Of a DNA stretch of 64,000 bases, positions 12,926 through 25,015 are shown one piece after another. Position 1 is the stretch's first letter. Each line of letters begins with the position of its first letter. The position numbers and the translations under genes were made by a program. The notes beneath the pieces are model-generated. The model saw only the letters and a list, made by a program, of their open reading frames with translations. It had not been told where the DNA came from and did not search any database. The DNA comes from Varanus komodoensis. Its lineage: Eukaryota > Chordata > Lepidosauria > Squamata > Varanidae. The stretch covers positions 9,252,423-9,316,422 of the forward strand of contig NW_025335268.1 in the NCBI RefSeq assembly GCF_004798865.1, in the 5' to 3' direction.

Positions 12926-13639
12926 TACTATGGAAAGGCATCAAAGACATTTTATAAAGAGATAAACCCTAACACTGCAACCCAAGGCAGTTCAGGTCAC
13001 TTCTTCAACAATACAACATTTCGAGAGAATAGACACAATGGGTGAATCCTAATGTCACAACCTCTTTTTAATGTAGGGTGATCTAAAACAACTAAAACTT
13101 GGAGGTGTAAAACAACTACTGTTTCTTTAAACAATGTTTTGGCAATGCTCAGCAGTTGCCTCTTTTGAGGAGAAGAACATAATATGGATACTTTGCAAAG
13201 AAAACTAATGCCAATGTTCTACTTAACTATCTACCCATTTCTTGGGAGTTAACATAGACAGATTTTCTGTACCCCTTTGACAGTAAAAAGACTGCTGTTA
13301 GAACACTGGAAGGATGAAAAGTCACTTCTGATAATTCAATAGATTGAGGATTTGGCAACACTTTCAATATATAAACAGGCAGTATTTAGCTGCCACATAT
13401 GAATGAATAAATGCATAATTATTTAATCTACCTTTACTGAAACTTTCATATACATTTTAATTAATAGCAGTAGCTCTCTTCCATATTTAAGTAGAAACAT
13501 ACATTCATATGCTTCTATTCAAATTGATCCATTCAAATTCCATGTAAGAAACTATCATATTATTTCTTATTTTTCTTTTTATGTTTTCTTATAATTGCTT
13601 TTATTGTGTAGAAACTCACAATTATTATTATTAACAATA

Positions 13640-14135
13640 ATAATAGTAAAAACACAGAAAAGCCATGCTGAATCAGAGCAGAGGTCCACCAGTCCAGCAT
13701 GCCATACACATGGTGGCAACCAACTGCTCACAGGATCATGCAAGCAGGATGTGTGCAAGATCTTTGGCTGCCCAAGCTCCTCATCAAATGGTATATGCAG
13801 GCATGCCACCTCTGCTGAAGGAGACAGCACATAGCCAGTAAAGCTAGTAGGCATAGTAATTCTAGTTCTACTTCCATGAACTCATCCAATTCTTTGTAAA
13901 CCTAGATTTGTGGCCATCACTATTTCCCATGGCAGTGCATTTCATAATTTAACTATATGTTGTGTGAAGAAGTACTTTCTCTTGTCTGTCTCCCTCTCCA
14001 TTTTCTTCATTCTGTGCATAATTTAAACACTTCTATATGTTTCCCCTTATTTTTTTTCTAAGCTGAACATTTCCAGTTTTTGCAGCTATTCCTCATAAAA
14101 AAGATGAGTAGACATCTATTTGTACAATGGGATTT
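13640..14135 (-). mobile_element. CR1-like LINE 3' fragment
   Basis: Phrases such as 'tgaatcagagcagaggtcca' at about 13669 and 'tcccatggcagtgcatt' at about 13925 are typical of CR1 3' regions read on the opposite strand. The copy is old and non-coding. Confidence 0.65.
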
Positions 14136-14329
14136 GACCCTCTCTCTTTCTCTCTGCAGGCCCCAACACTCCTAGATGCTCTAGAGGGTCACCCAACACT
14201 CTGAAGATTTTGAGGATGTATTAATAGCTGTAGAGACTATTACACTAATTGGAAAGAATGCAACATTTCCTCTCATTAAAAATTCTTCATGCTTATTGCC
14301 TAAAGAAGGTTTTTGACAAAAAACAGCAG

Positions 14330-14520
14330 TTTATTTTCAACAAATATATACTACCTATCCAATGTAGTACTCTTGGCGGTTTACAAAATGTAAAATCATA
14401 AAATACCCTTAATCAAATAGTTTAAAACCGCTATGAAAGAACATATTAAGTACATAGCATAAACCCAGCAATAAAATAACCAGAGCAGAAAATTAAACAC
14501 CCTGTTAAATTAAACAACCT
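14330..14520 (-). mobile_element. LINE tail-like fragment
   Basis: The phrase 'ggcggtttacaaaa' followed by A-rich imperfect sequence is seen at the 3' end of L2-type LINEs and tRNA-SINEs in reptiles. The family assignment is tentative. Confidence 0.4.
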
Positions 14521-14529
14521 CTTTAAATT

Positions 14530-17176
14530 TACAAAAAGTGCAACCCATTACTTCTCTTTTCCTTCTCTAATTCAGGTTAAATGCTAAATGACTTATTGTT
14601 CTTATGTGTGACACACGCACACGGGCTAAATACATAAGAAAATTTAGGCATGAAGTACCGAAACTATCGTATTATACACGAGTTTGATCTTGAAAGGCAA
14701 GGTGTGACACAGCATGGCATGTCGGGCATCTCGATCCTTCCCCATTTCTACTCCCCCTCAGTAGACACTGATATCTTTCACTGTCAGTCAAGTCTCTGTA
14801 TCATGCCATCCAGCAGTTGTTCAGATTCAAATTTTTCAATCCACTTTAATTTTTAGAAAGCGATTTTGTCTCTATAGCCACAGTCTGCAACAAAATGGCA
14901 TGCAGAAAATGGTGCATGGTTTGTGGTTTCCTGTGGTGGCCTCACTGCCGATTGGATTAGGCACTAGTGTTTAAAAAGCAGACTATCATATCAGAAGTGA
15001 GGACTCCTAAAAACCAAACCTCTGTTAAATGTGCACAAATTATTTCTTTGAAACGTACCATGCAATCAATGTTAGCCTTGATGTTCATCTCACTACTTGA
15101 ACAATGCAACCTTCAGTCAATCAACTGGCCAAAGAGGTTTGACCTCCATTCATATACAAAGTGATTCTCAGTTTAAAAATTGTGTTTAAAACACACACAC
15201 AACTTTGTTTATTTTTCAGAACTCAGCATTGAGATTCTGGCCTGCTAACATTAAGACACTGGCATCTGACAAGTCTCTAACATGTATAGAATTTGCTAAC
15301 CATACTCTGTAACATTGGTCTTCAATTTAGTTGTTGACAACTTACTTGATAACATATTTCATCTCTATCCTTTTCCACAGTTTGAACTATTACTCATATT
15401 CTGCATATTTATTTATTTAAAACTTTTATATGCCGTCACCACATGCCTCGGTGTCTCGGGACGGCTTACAAACCATCTATAACTTTCTACATGTAATTTT
15501 TCTACAACTACATGTAATTCTAGATTAAAAGTTCTACCAGTTTGGGAGAATTCTAATGCATATTCCTACAGCTGCAATTACCAAACCTCGGCTGTACTTA
15601 GGCTATCAACAATAGACAGGATCCAAAGAGGATAAGTGTCAGAATTCTACAAATTTTGGGTGGTCCTTACTATTTCATCAAGATCCTGCCACTCTTGAGG
15701 GTGTGGGGTCCTGTCTCTTAACAACATACTGAGCTTTGAAAATATTTACAATCAAGAATCCCTCATCAATGCCTCCTGCATACCAACCAGACAGGACTCC
15801 TCTGATATGTCAAGGGACGTCACACACCCATGGCAAATGGCCTGGCAGTGATCTGACTGTCCCACCGGCAGAGCTGAGGCAGGAGGAAGTGAGAGAAATT
15901 GAGAACAACGTAGCATACTTTCATTTCCATAGTGATGGAGGTACTTTGGTTTCAGCAAATAAACTTGGAAGAATTGCATGTGTGATCAAGGGTCATTAAT
16001 CTTTTGTCACTTTGAAAAACACTACCATCACTATTCAGCGTATGAAGCTCCTATTTGCATCAGAGGGAAAGACATGACTTATACAGATTATCATACAGAA
16101 ACATTTGGTTTATTCATACATAACAACAACCCAAAGTTTAAGTTGTCATTGAATTGTAAATTATCATTGAAGCATGGTCTGTCATTATGTGTGAACACTG
16201 CACTAGGGTTTAACTATGGCTTAACAACAAACAATCCATTACAAACTAAATGTAGGATTTTCACATACTGATAACCAATGATTCAACAAAAATAAATGAT
16301 TCAAAAATAGTCCATACTCAAGCAGACTCTGGATTATTATTACATGTAAACCAGGTCACTGCAGTATCCTTGGTCTACAAACAAGGCTACCAATCCTATA
16401 ATGTGATGATAAATAATATGATACCTGGGGGTATCCACATTAGCCTGCAAAGTACCCTATTGATACCTTTGTGTTACTGAATTTTGAAATTGTTTTTCTG
16501 AGTGTCTGGGAATTTTTTAAACTGAGGGGCTGGCCTCCACTCATTTGCTATCATTATTTCCTAGAAACAATGAATTAGCTATCTCACTGCAGCTTTTCAT
16601 TCCTCTCCAAACCTGCTGTGAGGGATTAGGGAGGGGGACTGATAGCATGCTGCAAGATACATATAACACTGAATTTAGCCTATTCTGAGAAAACAAAGAT
16701 GGTGTGGCAACTGGACATTGATGCTTCACTTTGCAGCTCTCCCGCCTACCTAAAATGATTATAAAGAGGAAGGGACAGAGGCTGTTGCCACTTCCTGGAA
16801 ACTAGGAAAGCTGAGAGAGAGCATCAGATCAACTGGGGAAAGATGGGAAGATCAGCATAGAGCTGATGTGAAAAGATACACTGGGGTGATGAAATGGAGA
16901 GGCTGGAGCTAGGGAAAGAAGATTGCAGAGAACAATCAGAGAGACGCCTGCAGGGCAACCTAGATAGGGTGTTTTGTAAGTATGTGCACATGAGAACATG
17001 GGGGTGGAGGTAAACCTGGAAGAGAGAAACACATGCTGGTTGTATGGAGTGAGGTATGGGCTTGTTTAGAATGATCCTAAACAAGATGGAACTTCAGGTT
17101 CAAAAGTTTATATTTTAAGCCCTAATCCCCTCTCTGCAACATGTTCAGGATTTTGCTTCAACAGTTTACCCACAAA
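14530..17176. other. LCLAT1 intron, mostly unassigned
   Basis: Contains one short L2 tail at 15400-15480 (listed separately). The rest shows no recognised element. Short open frames at 15736-15999 and 15978-16271 have no familiar domain and no convincing flanking splice pair. Confidence 0.4.
15400..15480 (-). mobile_element. L2 LINE 3' tail
   Basis: 'atttatttaaaacttttat' then 'atgccgtc...gacggcttacaa' is the reverse complement of the L2 terminus that reads TTGTAAGCCG...GGCAT followed by (TAAA)n. A sister tail lies at 21139-21206. Confidence 0.7.
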
Positions 17177-17661
17177 TGTTGAGTCCCTGTGAGTCGTCAA
17201 TTCAGTTCGAAGGTCAAGGCTTGTTTGTGTGTCCAGTGTTTAAATCAGGCAGGGGTGTCCAAAAAAATGTCCAGGAAGCAAGCCAAAAGTCTAGGTATCT
17301 GATTTATCTTAACGAAGCCAAAGACGCCGGTAACAATTCAAGCTCTGGCTGATCTAATTTATAGCCAGCTGTAAATCAGTGCAGCTGGCTAATTAGGTCA
17401 GCTTGTTGTTTTATGAGAGGCTCCACACTCAGACTGCTGTTTGAACTTCTGCTGAATCCATGACAACTCTTCCTTTCTATAGCGTGAATTCCTTCGCCGA
17501 CTCCAGGTCCTGCCCTTGAGGAATTTCATGGACTGCCCAAGAGGGGCCTGGCTGTTCCTCTACTAGAAGGCAGTCAGCTATAGCCTCAACCCCTGCTGTG
17601 GTGGGGCCTGCTGTGGTGGCTCTCTTCTCCTGAAGATTCCTCCTCCTGGTAGGGCATGACA
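17177..17661 (-). mobile_element. Possible solo LTR (LTR retrotransposon), fossil
   Basis: A 485-bp block begins with tgttgag and ends with catgaca, giving TG...CA termini. Read on the minus strand it carries a TATAAATTAG box (near 17357-17366), as expected for an LTR promoter. No internal coding region, primer site or partner LTR is visible nearby, so it would be a solo LTR. I do not see a clear 4-6 bp target duplication, so the boundaries and identity are uncertain; a Gypsy-type origin is a guess. Confidence 0.35.
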
Positions 17662-18590
17662 CTAGGGCATCAAATTAGTGTGAGTTTGACTCCACATTAT
17701 CTTCTATTCAAATCCTTAGATAAGTTACTGGTCTTTTAGCCTCTTAACCTTTTTACAAAGAGGTATTTTGTTATTGATCACAACAGAGCAGTTATGTCAT
17801 AAATGGACACCATTTTCTGATAGTCCCCATGACAAAATTCCAGGTGCACTACCAACCCAGAAAGACAGGAAACTGCTGCCATAAGATGATTGTGCAGCTG
17901 ATGAAGATGACTGTAATAACCAAAGCTCATGCCATAAAAAAACAACACTGTGTACATAAATGTTGCCCCATTTTAAAAGCTTTAGTTTAAAAAAAGATGT
18001 AAATTCATCTGGCTGTAGTAATCACATATTGCCAAAATTAAAAACACTACTGTATCATGGTAAATTTCTACCTTAAAGTGGGAGTTCCCCATGTGGTCCT
18101 AGTTGGAAGATGCACTGGTGCCCCCAAAGGACTCTCCAACCTCCAGGCACCCTCCTCCTCCATATATGTGGATGGATTTGTAGGAAATGCACACAACTTT
18201 CTAACAATTATAAACGTGCTTCAACAAGAGGACAAATATCCAAATCAGTATCCATTTGATATTGAGGTCTACATGTCACCAACCCTTATACTGAAAAAAT
18301 ATAAAGTCTTCAATCTACTACATTATAGGAAGTGACTGTCAAGTACTATGATGGAGGTAAATAATTTTAAAGAGTGTGCTGTTCCATTAGGAAATTTATC
18401 TCTGTAATAATTTTTCCTAAACTGGAACATCTTCTAGACATTGCAGAAGCATGTGTTTAAAATAAGCATTTGCTGTATTGCACTGCCAGCAATTATTTGA
18501 ATTAGACAATCACTTATTACAAAGGCACCATGGTGTCCAACACAAAAAAAATATTTTTGTTGCTTTTGTTGCTGAACAAGACACAGGCAA
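17662..18590. other. LCLAT1 intron, no recognised element
   Basis: AT-rich. A 92-codon open frame on the plus strand (18057-18335) has no domain I recognise. Confidence 0.4.
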
Positions 18591-18597
18591 AGATCAT

Positions 18598-18880
18598 ACA
18601 AACACAGAAACAGAGCGAGTCAGAAGGGGCCTCCCGGGCCATCTAGTCTGACCTCTGGCACCAGCTGGCTCCGCTCACAACATGCCCACCATGTGCACGT
18701 CCAGCATATCCTTGAACACCCGCACCGATGGGGCCTCAACGACCTCTCGTGGAAGCCCATTCCACACCCTCGGGGTCCTAACTGTCAGGAAATGCTTCCT
18801 GGCATCCAAACGGAACCTTGGCTCCCTGAGCTTTGCTCCGTTGGAGTGCATCCTGCTTTCCTCTGCAGGGGAGATCCATA
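18598..18880 (-). mobile_element. CR1 LINE 3' end with RT C-terminus
   Basis: On the minus strand a short open stretch reads VWNGLPREVVEAPSVRVFKD, the hallmark C-terminal block of the CR1 ORF2 protein. On the plus strand the sequence has the usual 'gggcctcccgggccatctag' phrase. It is 5'-truncated and nearly identical to the copy at 23881-24170, so both come from one fairly young subfamily. Confidence 0.9.
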
Positions 18881-18899
18881 GGCATGACGGACCTAAAGC

Positions 18900-19837
18900 A
18901 ATTCTTTGATCAGGAATTTTGTGGTAGTACCCACTGCAGTTTCCCATGAAAAGTTGAAGAAAAGTTAAGAGTCCCCTGAATGAAAGTAAAGCCTTAACTT
19001 GGAAGAAAGGAAAATTATTTTAACTACTGCAACCATTTCAACAATTACAGTGCCTGAAATATTGTGCAAAATCTTATTCATTACACATTTCAGCAGGTCG
19101 TATATATCACATATATTGCAGCATATCATATCTTCTTGTTCTGTCACTATATACAATCTAGCTTTCAAAGTTTATATGTCCTCATAAAGGAGATAAATCA
19201 GCCTAAAATATAGGGCTTGTATCCAACAGTCGCAGCAAATATAGTTTGCAGTTTTGGGCAAGACATCAGTGTGGAGTGATGTAAACCAGGGAGGTTTTTG
19301 TAGATAGCTTGGCTTGCTTACATGAATTATCTGGCACATTTGCTCAGCAAGCACAACTATACTGAGTTCAGCAGGACCCCCATATCTGTTGGTTCAGTTA
19401 CTGTGTTTTCACTTAACCTAGGCTGACCTCAGTCTTAAAGAGAAGTCATAAATTGCCAAAGAGAAATCATGAAGTGTTTTCTTTGAGTGAAAATTCTTGA
19501 TTTAAAAGGGAAAGAAAAAGAGATCATATGCTGAGGTTGCTAGAATGTATGGTAAGAACAGATCTTCACATGGAATTGTGAAGGAAGAAATATATATGTA
19601 CACAAGATATAGCACATATAGTATTCACTATTATCTGTGGTTTCAGGCATCTGCTGGGAGGAGGGCATGGAAACTATCCCTGTAGATATAAGGGTCTTTT
19701 TAGCATTTTAAACTGCCCAAAGGGCTTGGATATGGAATTTCACATACTTATTAAAGACATAATATTTTGACATGCTAATCTAAAAGACTAGATGAGTTCT
19801 TTTTCGAAACAAAACTTTGATCTAGATTGCCTTGTAA
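18900..19837. other. LCLAT1 intron, no recognised element
   Basis: AT-rich intron sequence between a CR1 and a SINE. Nothing recognised. Confidence 0.5.
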
Positions 19838-20195
19838 AAGGTAAAAAAGGTAAAGGTTTCCCCTTGACGTGAAGTCCAGTCATGCCTGACTCTAGGGGGT
19901 GGTGCTCATCTCCGTTTCCTAGCCAAGGGAGCCAGCGTTTGTCCGCAGTCTCCATGGTCATGTGGCCAGCATGACTAAACACTGAGGTGCACGGAACGCT
20001 GTTACCTTCCCACCGAAGTGGTATCTTTTTATCTTCTTGCATTTGCACGCTTTCGAACTGCAAGGTTGGCAGGAGCTGTGACGGAGCAATGGGAACTCAC
20101 CCTGTTGTGCAGATTCGAACCAGCAACCTTTCGATCAACAAGCCCAGCAGCACAGCAGTTTAAACCACTGTGCCACCACTGTGCCACCTGCATCC
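19838..20195 (-). mobile_element. tRNA-derived SINE (Squam1/Sauria type)
   Basis: Read on the minus strand it opens with a tRNA-like head: box A-like GTGGCACAGTGGTTTAAACT and a box B-like GTTCGAATC, the pol III internal promoter. It ends in GGGGAAACCTTTACC, the Bov-B-like 3' end. A perfect 16-bp target duplication (ctagattgccttgtaa) lies at 19822-19837 and 20196-20211. Within the head, the segment 'cactgtgccac' is tandemly duplicated (about 20167-20188). It is a reverse-transcribed copy, not a tRNA gene. Confidence 0.92.
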
Positions 20196-20211
20196 CTAGA
20201 TTGCCTTGTAA

Positions 20212-22609
20212 TCTCTTAAAATTGCTTAGTCATTTATTTTCAAAATATACACCATTAAATAGTCTTATTTTAACTAGGTCTTATTTAAATGTCAATTTTT
20301 AACATTGAATGAACAGAATTACAAAATATTACATATAAGCAAGCTGCGTATTTGTCTAGAAGTCATTTTATTCCCCCTTCTCAGCATAAATTTAGAGCAA
20401 GGTTAAAGTTCATACATTAAAAAATATCTGGTATGCATCTTTCTGGTATAAACAATTCTGCAAGAGTGATAACACTACAAAGAACACTTTCTAGCACATG
20501 CTCCCAAAGCTGCTACTTAATATAAATAACCCTAAAGTAATTAAGTCTGACAGCTCTTGATGAAAGTGCTGGAAGACATCACATGTCCCTGTTGCTTAAA
20601 GAGTTCATTGCCTACAATCCACAAGGCAAACCAACAAGCTATTCATACATTTAGATAACAAAGGCCTATGCCCAACAAAAAAGAAAAAAAAAGACCCTTG
20701 ATTAAAATGCTATCTTTTGCAATGCAGGAAGTTATCTCCCTCTAAGGAGCCATGGACTTGACCTTTCTTCAGCCTAGTTATTATGTGTAACTTGGAAAAA
20801 CAGTCCAAAGTCTAACTACACAATTTTTATACCATATTATCTTTGCTAGTCAGGTTTGTGAGAAAGGCCAAAACTCAACTTAATATGCAAAAATATCCTG
20901 CTAAGGTCACCATATGAAGACTTTTTAAAAAGTCACAATGAACGTAGTTGTCAAGGAATAACAAACACTGCAAGATTATAAGAAAGTTCTCCTTCCAGAG
21001 TGTTTCACCTTGAATAACTTCATAAATGGCATGAGGGGCAGGCTCTAGACATAATCATACTTATAGGAGACTCATTGAGATAAACAGGGCCTAGATATGG
21101 GTCCATTCTAAGTATAGTCCATGTCTGGATGCAACCTATTTATTTATTTAAAACTTTTGTATGCCGTCCCTTATGCATGGCATCTCCAGACGGCTTACAA
21201 TCATTAAAACATTAAATTTATGCTTTTGCAGATAATTTACATGATCTGATATTCAATAGAACAAACCTATTACTTGCTGAGTTTCTATAGTGTGGACTCA
21301 TTTATATTTAGTAAAAATATTCTTGTAGCAACCTGTACAGGAAATGGGTCAGATTTGAACAGCATTACCTCCAAACAGTTCTATCTGGTTCTAAAAGCAA
21401 GAGGAAATTCCCTTAGTACAACTTCCAGTTGATTAAAGGTACTTTTGGCTTTAGGACAAATGGTCAGCAGATAACTTCCTCCCTACCTACACAACCTACA
21501 CAATGAACGACACTCTTGTGCAAGTGAGGACCATCCATTCACTAAAAGCATTAGGCAACTGATCCTTTGGTGCAAGTCAGGCTGATATGCCTAAAAGCTA
21601 GAATGCCTGGTCTTTTATCACTAGGCTCTTGGGATGCTGCCACCAAAGGCATACCACAACCACCTGAGCTCTATATTTCTGCAGTGCCGTCATTTCCATT
21701 TGCTTAGCTCTTCTCACACTACCACCATCTGGATCAAGTGGGGCATACTCCCCTGAAAATGTTACCAGGGGTTTAATGTGCAATAATATAATTGACAGAC
21801 CTGTTCAAAGCAAGACCTTTCCAGAAAAACAATGATCTAGCATAATTCTAACGTGATGATTGATAGGGATTTTCTTCTGCACCTAAAGGGACTGTCCCTC
21901 ATGAATTGCAGTAATGACAAGAGATACACTGTCTGTCTTGCCGAGTTTTGCTAATAGGTTATTTTAGTTTTAAGTGGTAATAGAACAAAGATAAACACTA
22001 TCCAATAGAGCTTTTATTCTTATTATACCAGTTAAGTGATAAGTGAACGGTATCATGCATCCCACAAGTCAGTGAAAAAGCAAAGACCATAAAATAACAC
22101 AGAGATATGATTAGACTGTCTGCTATCACAATATTTTCTGAAGAGAAAAGGTTAAAAGAGCATCCACTGAATAGAATGTATCAAAAATTTTACTTTAGTA
22201 TGTACAATGCACCACTTTTCTTAAAAGTGGCTCAGAAAAATGTGATTGCTAATAATATTAGTGGGTAAATCAAATCAACAGTAGATCATCAGATTCTGAT
22301 ATATGGACAGCAGTATCTTAGAAGCAACAGGGTTTTTAATTTTATGCCTTCAGTAAATTACTAAAACAAAATGACACTTAAGAAAAATTGAGGCAAGCAA
22401 AACAAAAGCATTAGGTTTTAAAATCTCCAGAGGTTTTATATATCTACCTGTTTGTAAATTTAAAGGCCTTAATAGTTTCCAAATCATCCTAGAAAATTCA
22501 AGTGAATGTTTTACTTCAAAACATTTCAATAAAATATCCTGGCTAGGGTCTAAATGGTCAGTTTAGACATACACTATTCAACTAGTCTAGAATGACCCAA
22601 GGGACATGA
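20212..22609. other. LCLAT1 intron, mostly unassigned
   Basis: Holds one short L2 tail (21139-21206). Otherwise AT-rich sequence with no recognised repeat or exon. Confidence 0.5.
21139..21206 (-). mobile_element. L2 LINE 3' tail
   Basis: 'tttatttatttaaaactttt' followed by 'gtatgccgtccc' and 'gacggcttacaatc' matches the reverse complement of the L2 3' terminus. It is severely 5'-truncated. Confidence 0.75.
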
Positions 22610-22695
22610 TGTTTTGTGAGCCGCCCCGAGGCTTCAGCGAATGGGGCAGCATAGACATTTTCTAAATAAACAAACAAACAAACAAACAAACAAAC
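22610..22695 (+). mobile_element. L2 LINE 3' tail with (AAAC)n
   Basis: 'tgtgagccgccccgaggctt' followed by 'ggggcagcat' and an (AAAC)n tail (22670-22694) is the plus-strand L2 terminus. Confidence 0.75.
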
Positions 22696-22799
22696 TCTTT
22701 GATACTCAAGAGATTTTCAAAGCGGTTTGGGATATTGTATAGCAAGTGTCTGCTCTTCAGAAGAAACAAAAAGTCAAAGGATTCCTGCTGGGAGGCTCT

Positions 22800-23010
22800 G
22801 GTATTTGTTATATGCTGTCAAGTCATCTCTTGACTTATGGTGACCCTATGAGTGAATGCCCTCCAAAATATCTTGCCCTTGGCAGCCCTGATTAGCTCTT
22901 GCAAACTCAGGGCTGGGGCTTCCTTATAGAATTGATCCGTCTTGTATCTGGTCTAACCATTCTGCCTTTGACTATCTCTAGCAATATTGTCTTTTCCCTT
23001 TGAACAGCAG
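22800..23010 (-). mobile_element. RTE-like LINE 3' end
   Basis: 'tgtcaagtcatctcttgact', then 'tatggtgaccctatgagtg', matches the far 3' end of RTE-type LINEs read from the minus strand. It corresponds to the 34.6-kb end of copy B ('tgtcaagctgcctttgactt'). It is 5'-truncated at about 23010. Confidence 0.75.
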
Positions 23011-23394
23011 GTTTCCCATCCATGACATACCACACAAACTGCTTTTCTAACACCCACAACCTTTAAAGACTGTGGCATGAGTGGCTGCTGCTCAAGTAAC
23101 ATAAGCCCAAGTTCTGTATAAAAATGTTGAATTATTTGGTTTGTGGGATCACACCTTATAAGCAACATTTTCATCCATGGGACTCACATCACCTTCCTTG
23201 GTGCCAGCAAAGAAACTTGGCAATTTGCACTTAATTTTTTATAGCAAATTACTACAAAGGGTTAAAAAGGCCAAACTGCCACTAGAAATGTTAGCAGCAT
23301 ATCAACAGGAAATCTTAGTGGGTGGCAGGAGCTGCATGTAACTAGTATCTTACCTACCCCCTTTGTTTATCCTCCTTCTCAAACATGAGAAGAA

Positions 23395-23595
23395 AAATGT
23401 GCTTGACTAGACTGAATACCCATCGGGCCCAGCATTCTGTTCCCACTTCAGTATACCACAGAATGAATATAAGGTGCTGAAAAACTACACTGGGAAAGGG
23501 CTGGTGCTGTCTTGCCCATGCTTCTGGACTTCATGGTTGTACATGGTAGGAAGCTAACCCGGTTTTGATCCAGCAGATCTGTTCTAATGCAAGAG
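23395..23595. mobile_element. CR1-like 3' fragment, degraded
   Basis: Phrases 'gcccagcattctgttc' and 'gatccagcagatctgttct' are typical of the CR1 3' terminal region and its derivatives. Family and strand are not certain. Confidence 0.4.
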
Positions 23596-23880
23596 CCTGA
23601 CTACACACAATATAAATCAATTTTCATCAGATTTGAAGAGAGTAATATTTAACACATTACAAATTATTTTCGGCATTGTGAATCAGAAAGCAGTTTAAAC
23701 AATTAAAATATTTTTATTTATCATTTGGGAATTTTGATCAACTCACCAAATGACTCCACAGAGGCTTGAGAGCAGCTAACAATATCTAATTAAACAATAC
23801 ATGCAATTATAGTCACCATTATTATGAAAAGAAATATCCTAAAATACTAGGATAGATAATGATGAAGCAACTAGTAGAAG

Positions 23881-24170
23881 AACATAGAAACACAGAAACA
23901 GAACGAGTCAGAAGGGGCCTCCCAGGCCATCTAGTCTGACCTCTGGCACCAGCCGGCTCCGCTCACGACATGCCCACCATGTGCACGTCCAGCCTATCCT
24001 TGAACACCCGCACCGATGGGGCCTCAACGACCTCTCGTGGAAGCCCATTCCACACCCTCAGGGTCCTGACTGTCAGGAAGTGCTTCCTGGCATCCAAATG
24101 GAACCTTGGCTCCCTGAGCTTTGGTCTGCTGGAGCGCGTCCTGCCTTCCTCTGCAGGGGAGAACATGTAA
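23881..24170 (-). mobile_element. CR1 LINE 3' end beside an LCLAT1 donor
   Basis: 5'-truncated CR1 copy. The minus-strand frame reads VWNGLPREVVEAPSVRVFKD. It is nearly the same as the copy at 18598-18880. It lies in sense orientation in the LCLAT1 intron, and its truncated end is only 44 bp from the exon 2 donor at 24214. Confidence 0.92.
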
Positions 24171-24214
24171 GAGCAGAAAAAACAGGAAAAAATACTTTTA
24201 TGTTGGTGACCTAC

Positions 24215-24413
24215 CAAATCCTGGAATAGCTTTGAGACTAGATTTGAGACATATTTTTTCAAGTCTGAGGTAGCTATATCTCAGCAGGCAGTTCCATAGG
24301 AACATCCAATCCATTCGTGTTCGGTGGTTCATGATTATGACACTTCTTTCTCCAGGTATGAATCCATCACCTGTTATAACCACCTTTGCGCCAAACACTA
24401 TCTCCAACAAGGC
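24215..24413 (-). CDS. LCLAT1: LCLAT1 coding exon 2 (residues 56-122), catalytic motif
   Basis: Second coding exon of LCLAT1. It carries the acyltransferase signature NHRTRMD at residues 84-90, an HX4D motif in which His85 and Asp90 are the expected catalytic pair for acyl-CoA transfer. Flanking sequence GERSVIIM and WMFLWNCLLRYSYLRLEKIC matches the human protein almost residue for residue, as I recall it. The acceptor is TTTTCCTAG before 24413 (first codons GCC TTG TTG GAG); the donor is TTTG followed by GTAGGTCA after 24215. The exon is 199 bp and leaves in phase 1, fitting exon 3. The frame ATG at about 24410 is not a start; the exon begins upstream of it at the acceptor. Confidence 0.97.
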
Positions 24414-24784
24414 CTAGGAAAAGAAATTTTGTTATTTATTTATTTGATTGACTGATTTCTAACCCACCCCATGAGTTACACAGCTTCCTGCGCATATTGC
24501 AATAAAAATTATGTGGTGAGAATCCTGCACACGTATTATAAAACAAGACAACATCATACACTAAATATAATAGTTAATATCTATTTACCCATTTAACTGA
24601 AGGTATTTGAGAAATCATTGACATCACATAAATGGATGAATTTTACAGTAGCACATGGAATGGGGCCTTCTTCAGAGCTTCCATCCCATGGCAGAGTCTT
24701 CCTGGGAAATCTTTTAATACACTATTAGCTATATGACAGTAATCTTATGATATGAATAGTAATCTTTCTATGCAATGACTTGTT
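24414..24784. other. LCLAT1 intron between coding exons 2 and 1, start
   Basis: Contains a short T-rich repeat remnant near 24430-24480 resembling a SINE tail. Otherwise nothing recognised. Confidence 0.4.
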
Positions 24785-25015
24785 AGGTCTGTTATTATTA
24801 CATTGTATTTATATTCCACCCATTTCCTACTGAGAGGAACCCAAGGTGGCTTCCAAAGCTCTATTTTATCCTCATATCAACAAGGTAGGTTGGGTTGAGA
24901 GTCTGTAAGTGGCCAAAACTCAACCAGTGAGCATCACAGCTGAGTGGGACTAGAACCCAAATTTCCCAGGTATCCAATCTGACATTCTAACCACTATACC
25001 ACACTGGCTTCCCAC
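24785..25015 (-). mobile_element. MIR-like tRNA-derived SINE
   Basis: Minus-strand SINE. The tRNA-like head lies near 24960-25012 ('tctaaccactataccacact' is the reverse complement of box A), the core around 24880-24930 has 'ggttgggttgagag', and the 3' side ends in A/T-rich 'ttatattccaccc'. It belongs to the same family as 43617-43862, 44025-44285, 61371-61565 and 62258-62505. Confidence 0.8.

Noticed and set aside
20100-20195. tRNA gene
   Set aside because: The tRNA-like boxes belong to a SINE with target duplications and a Bov-B-like 3' end; no cloverleaf is kept.
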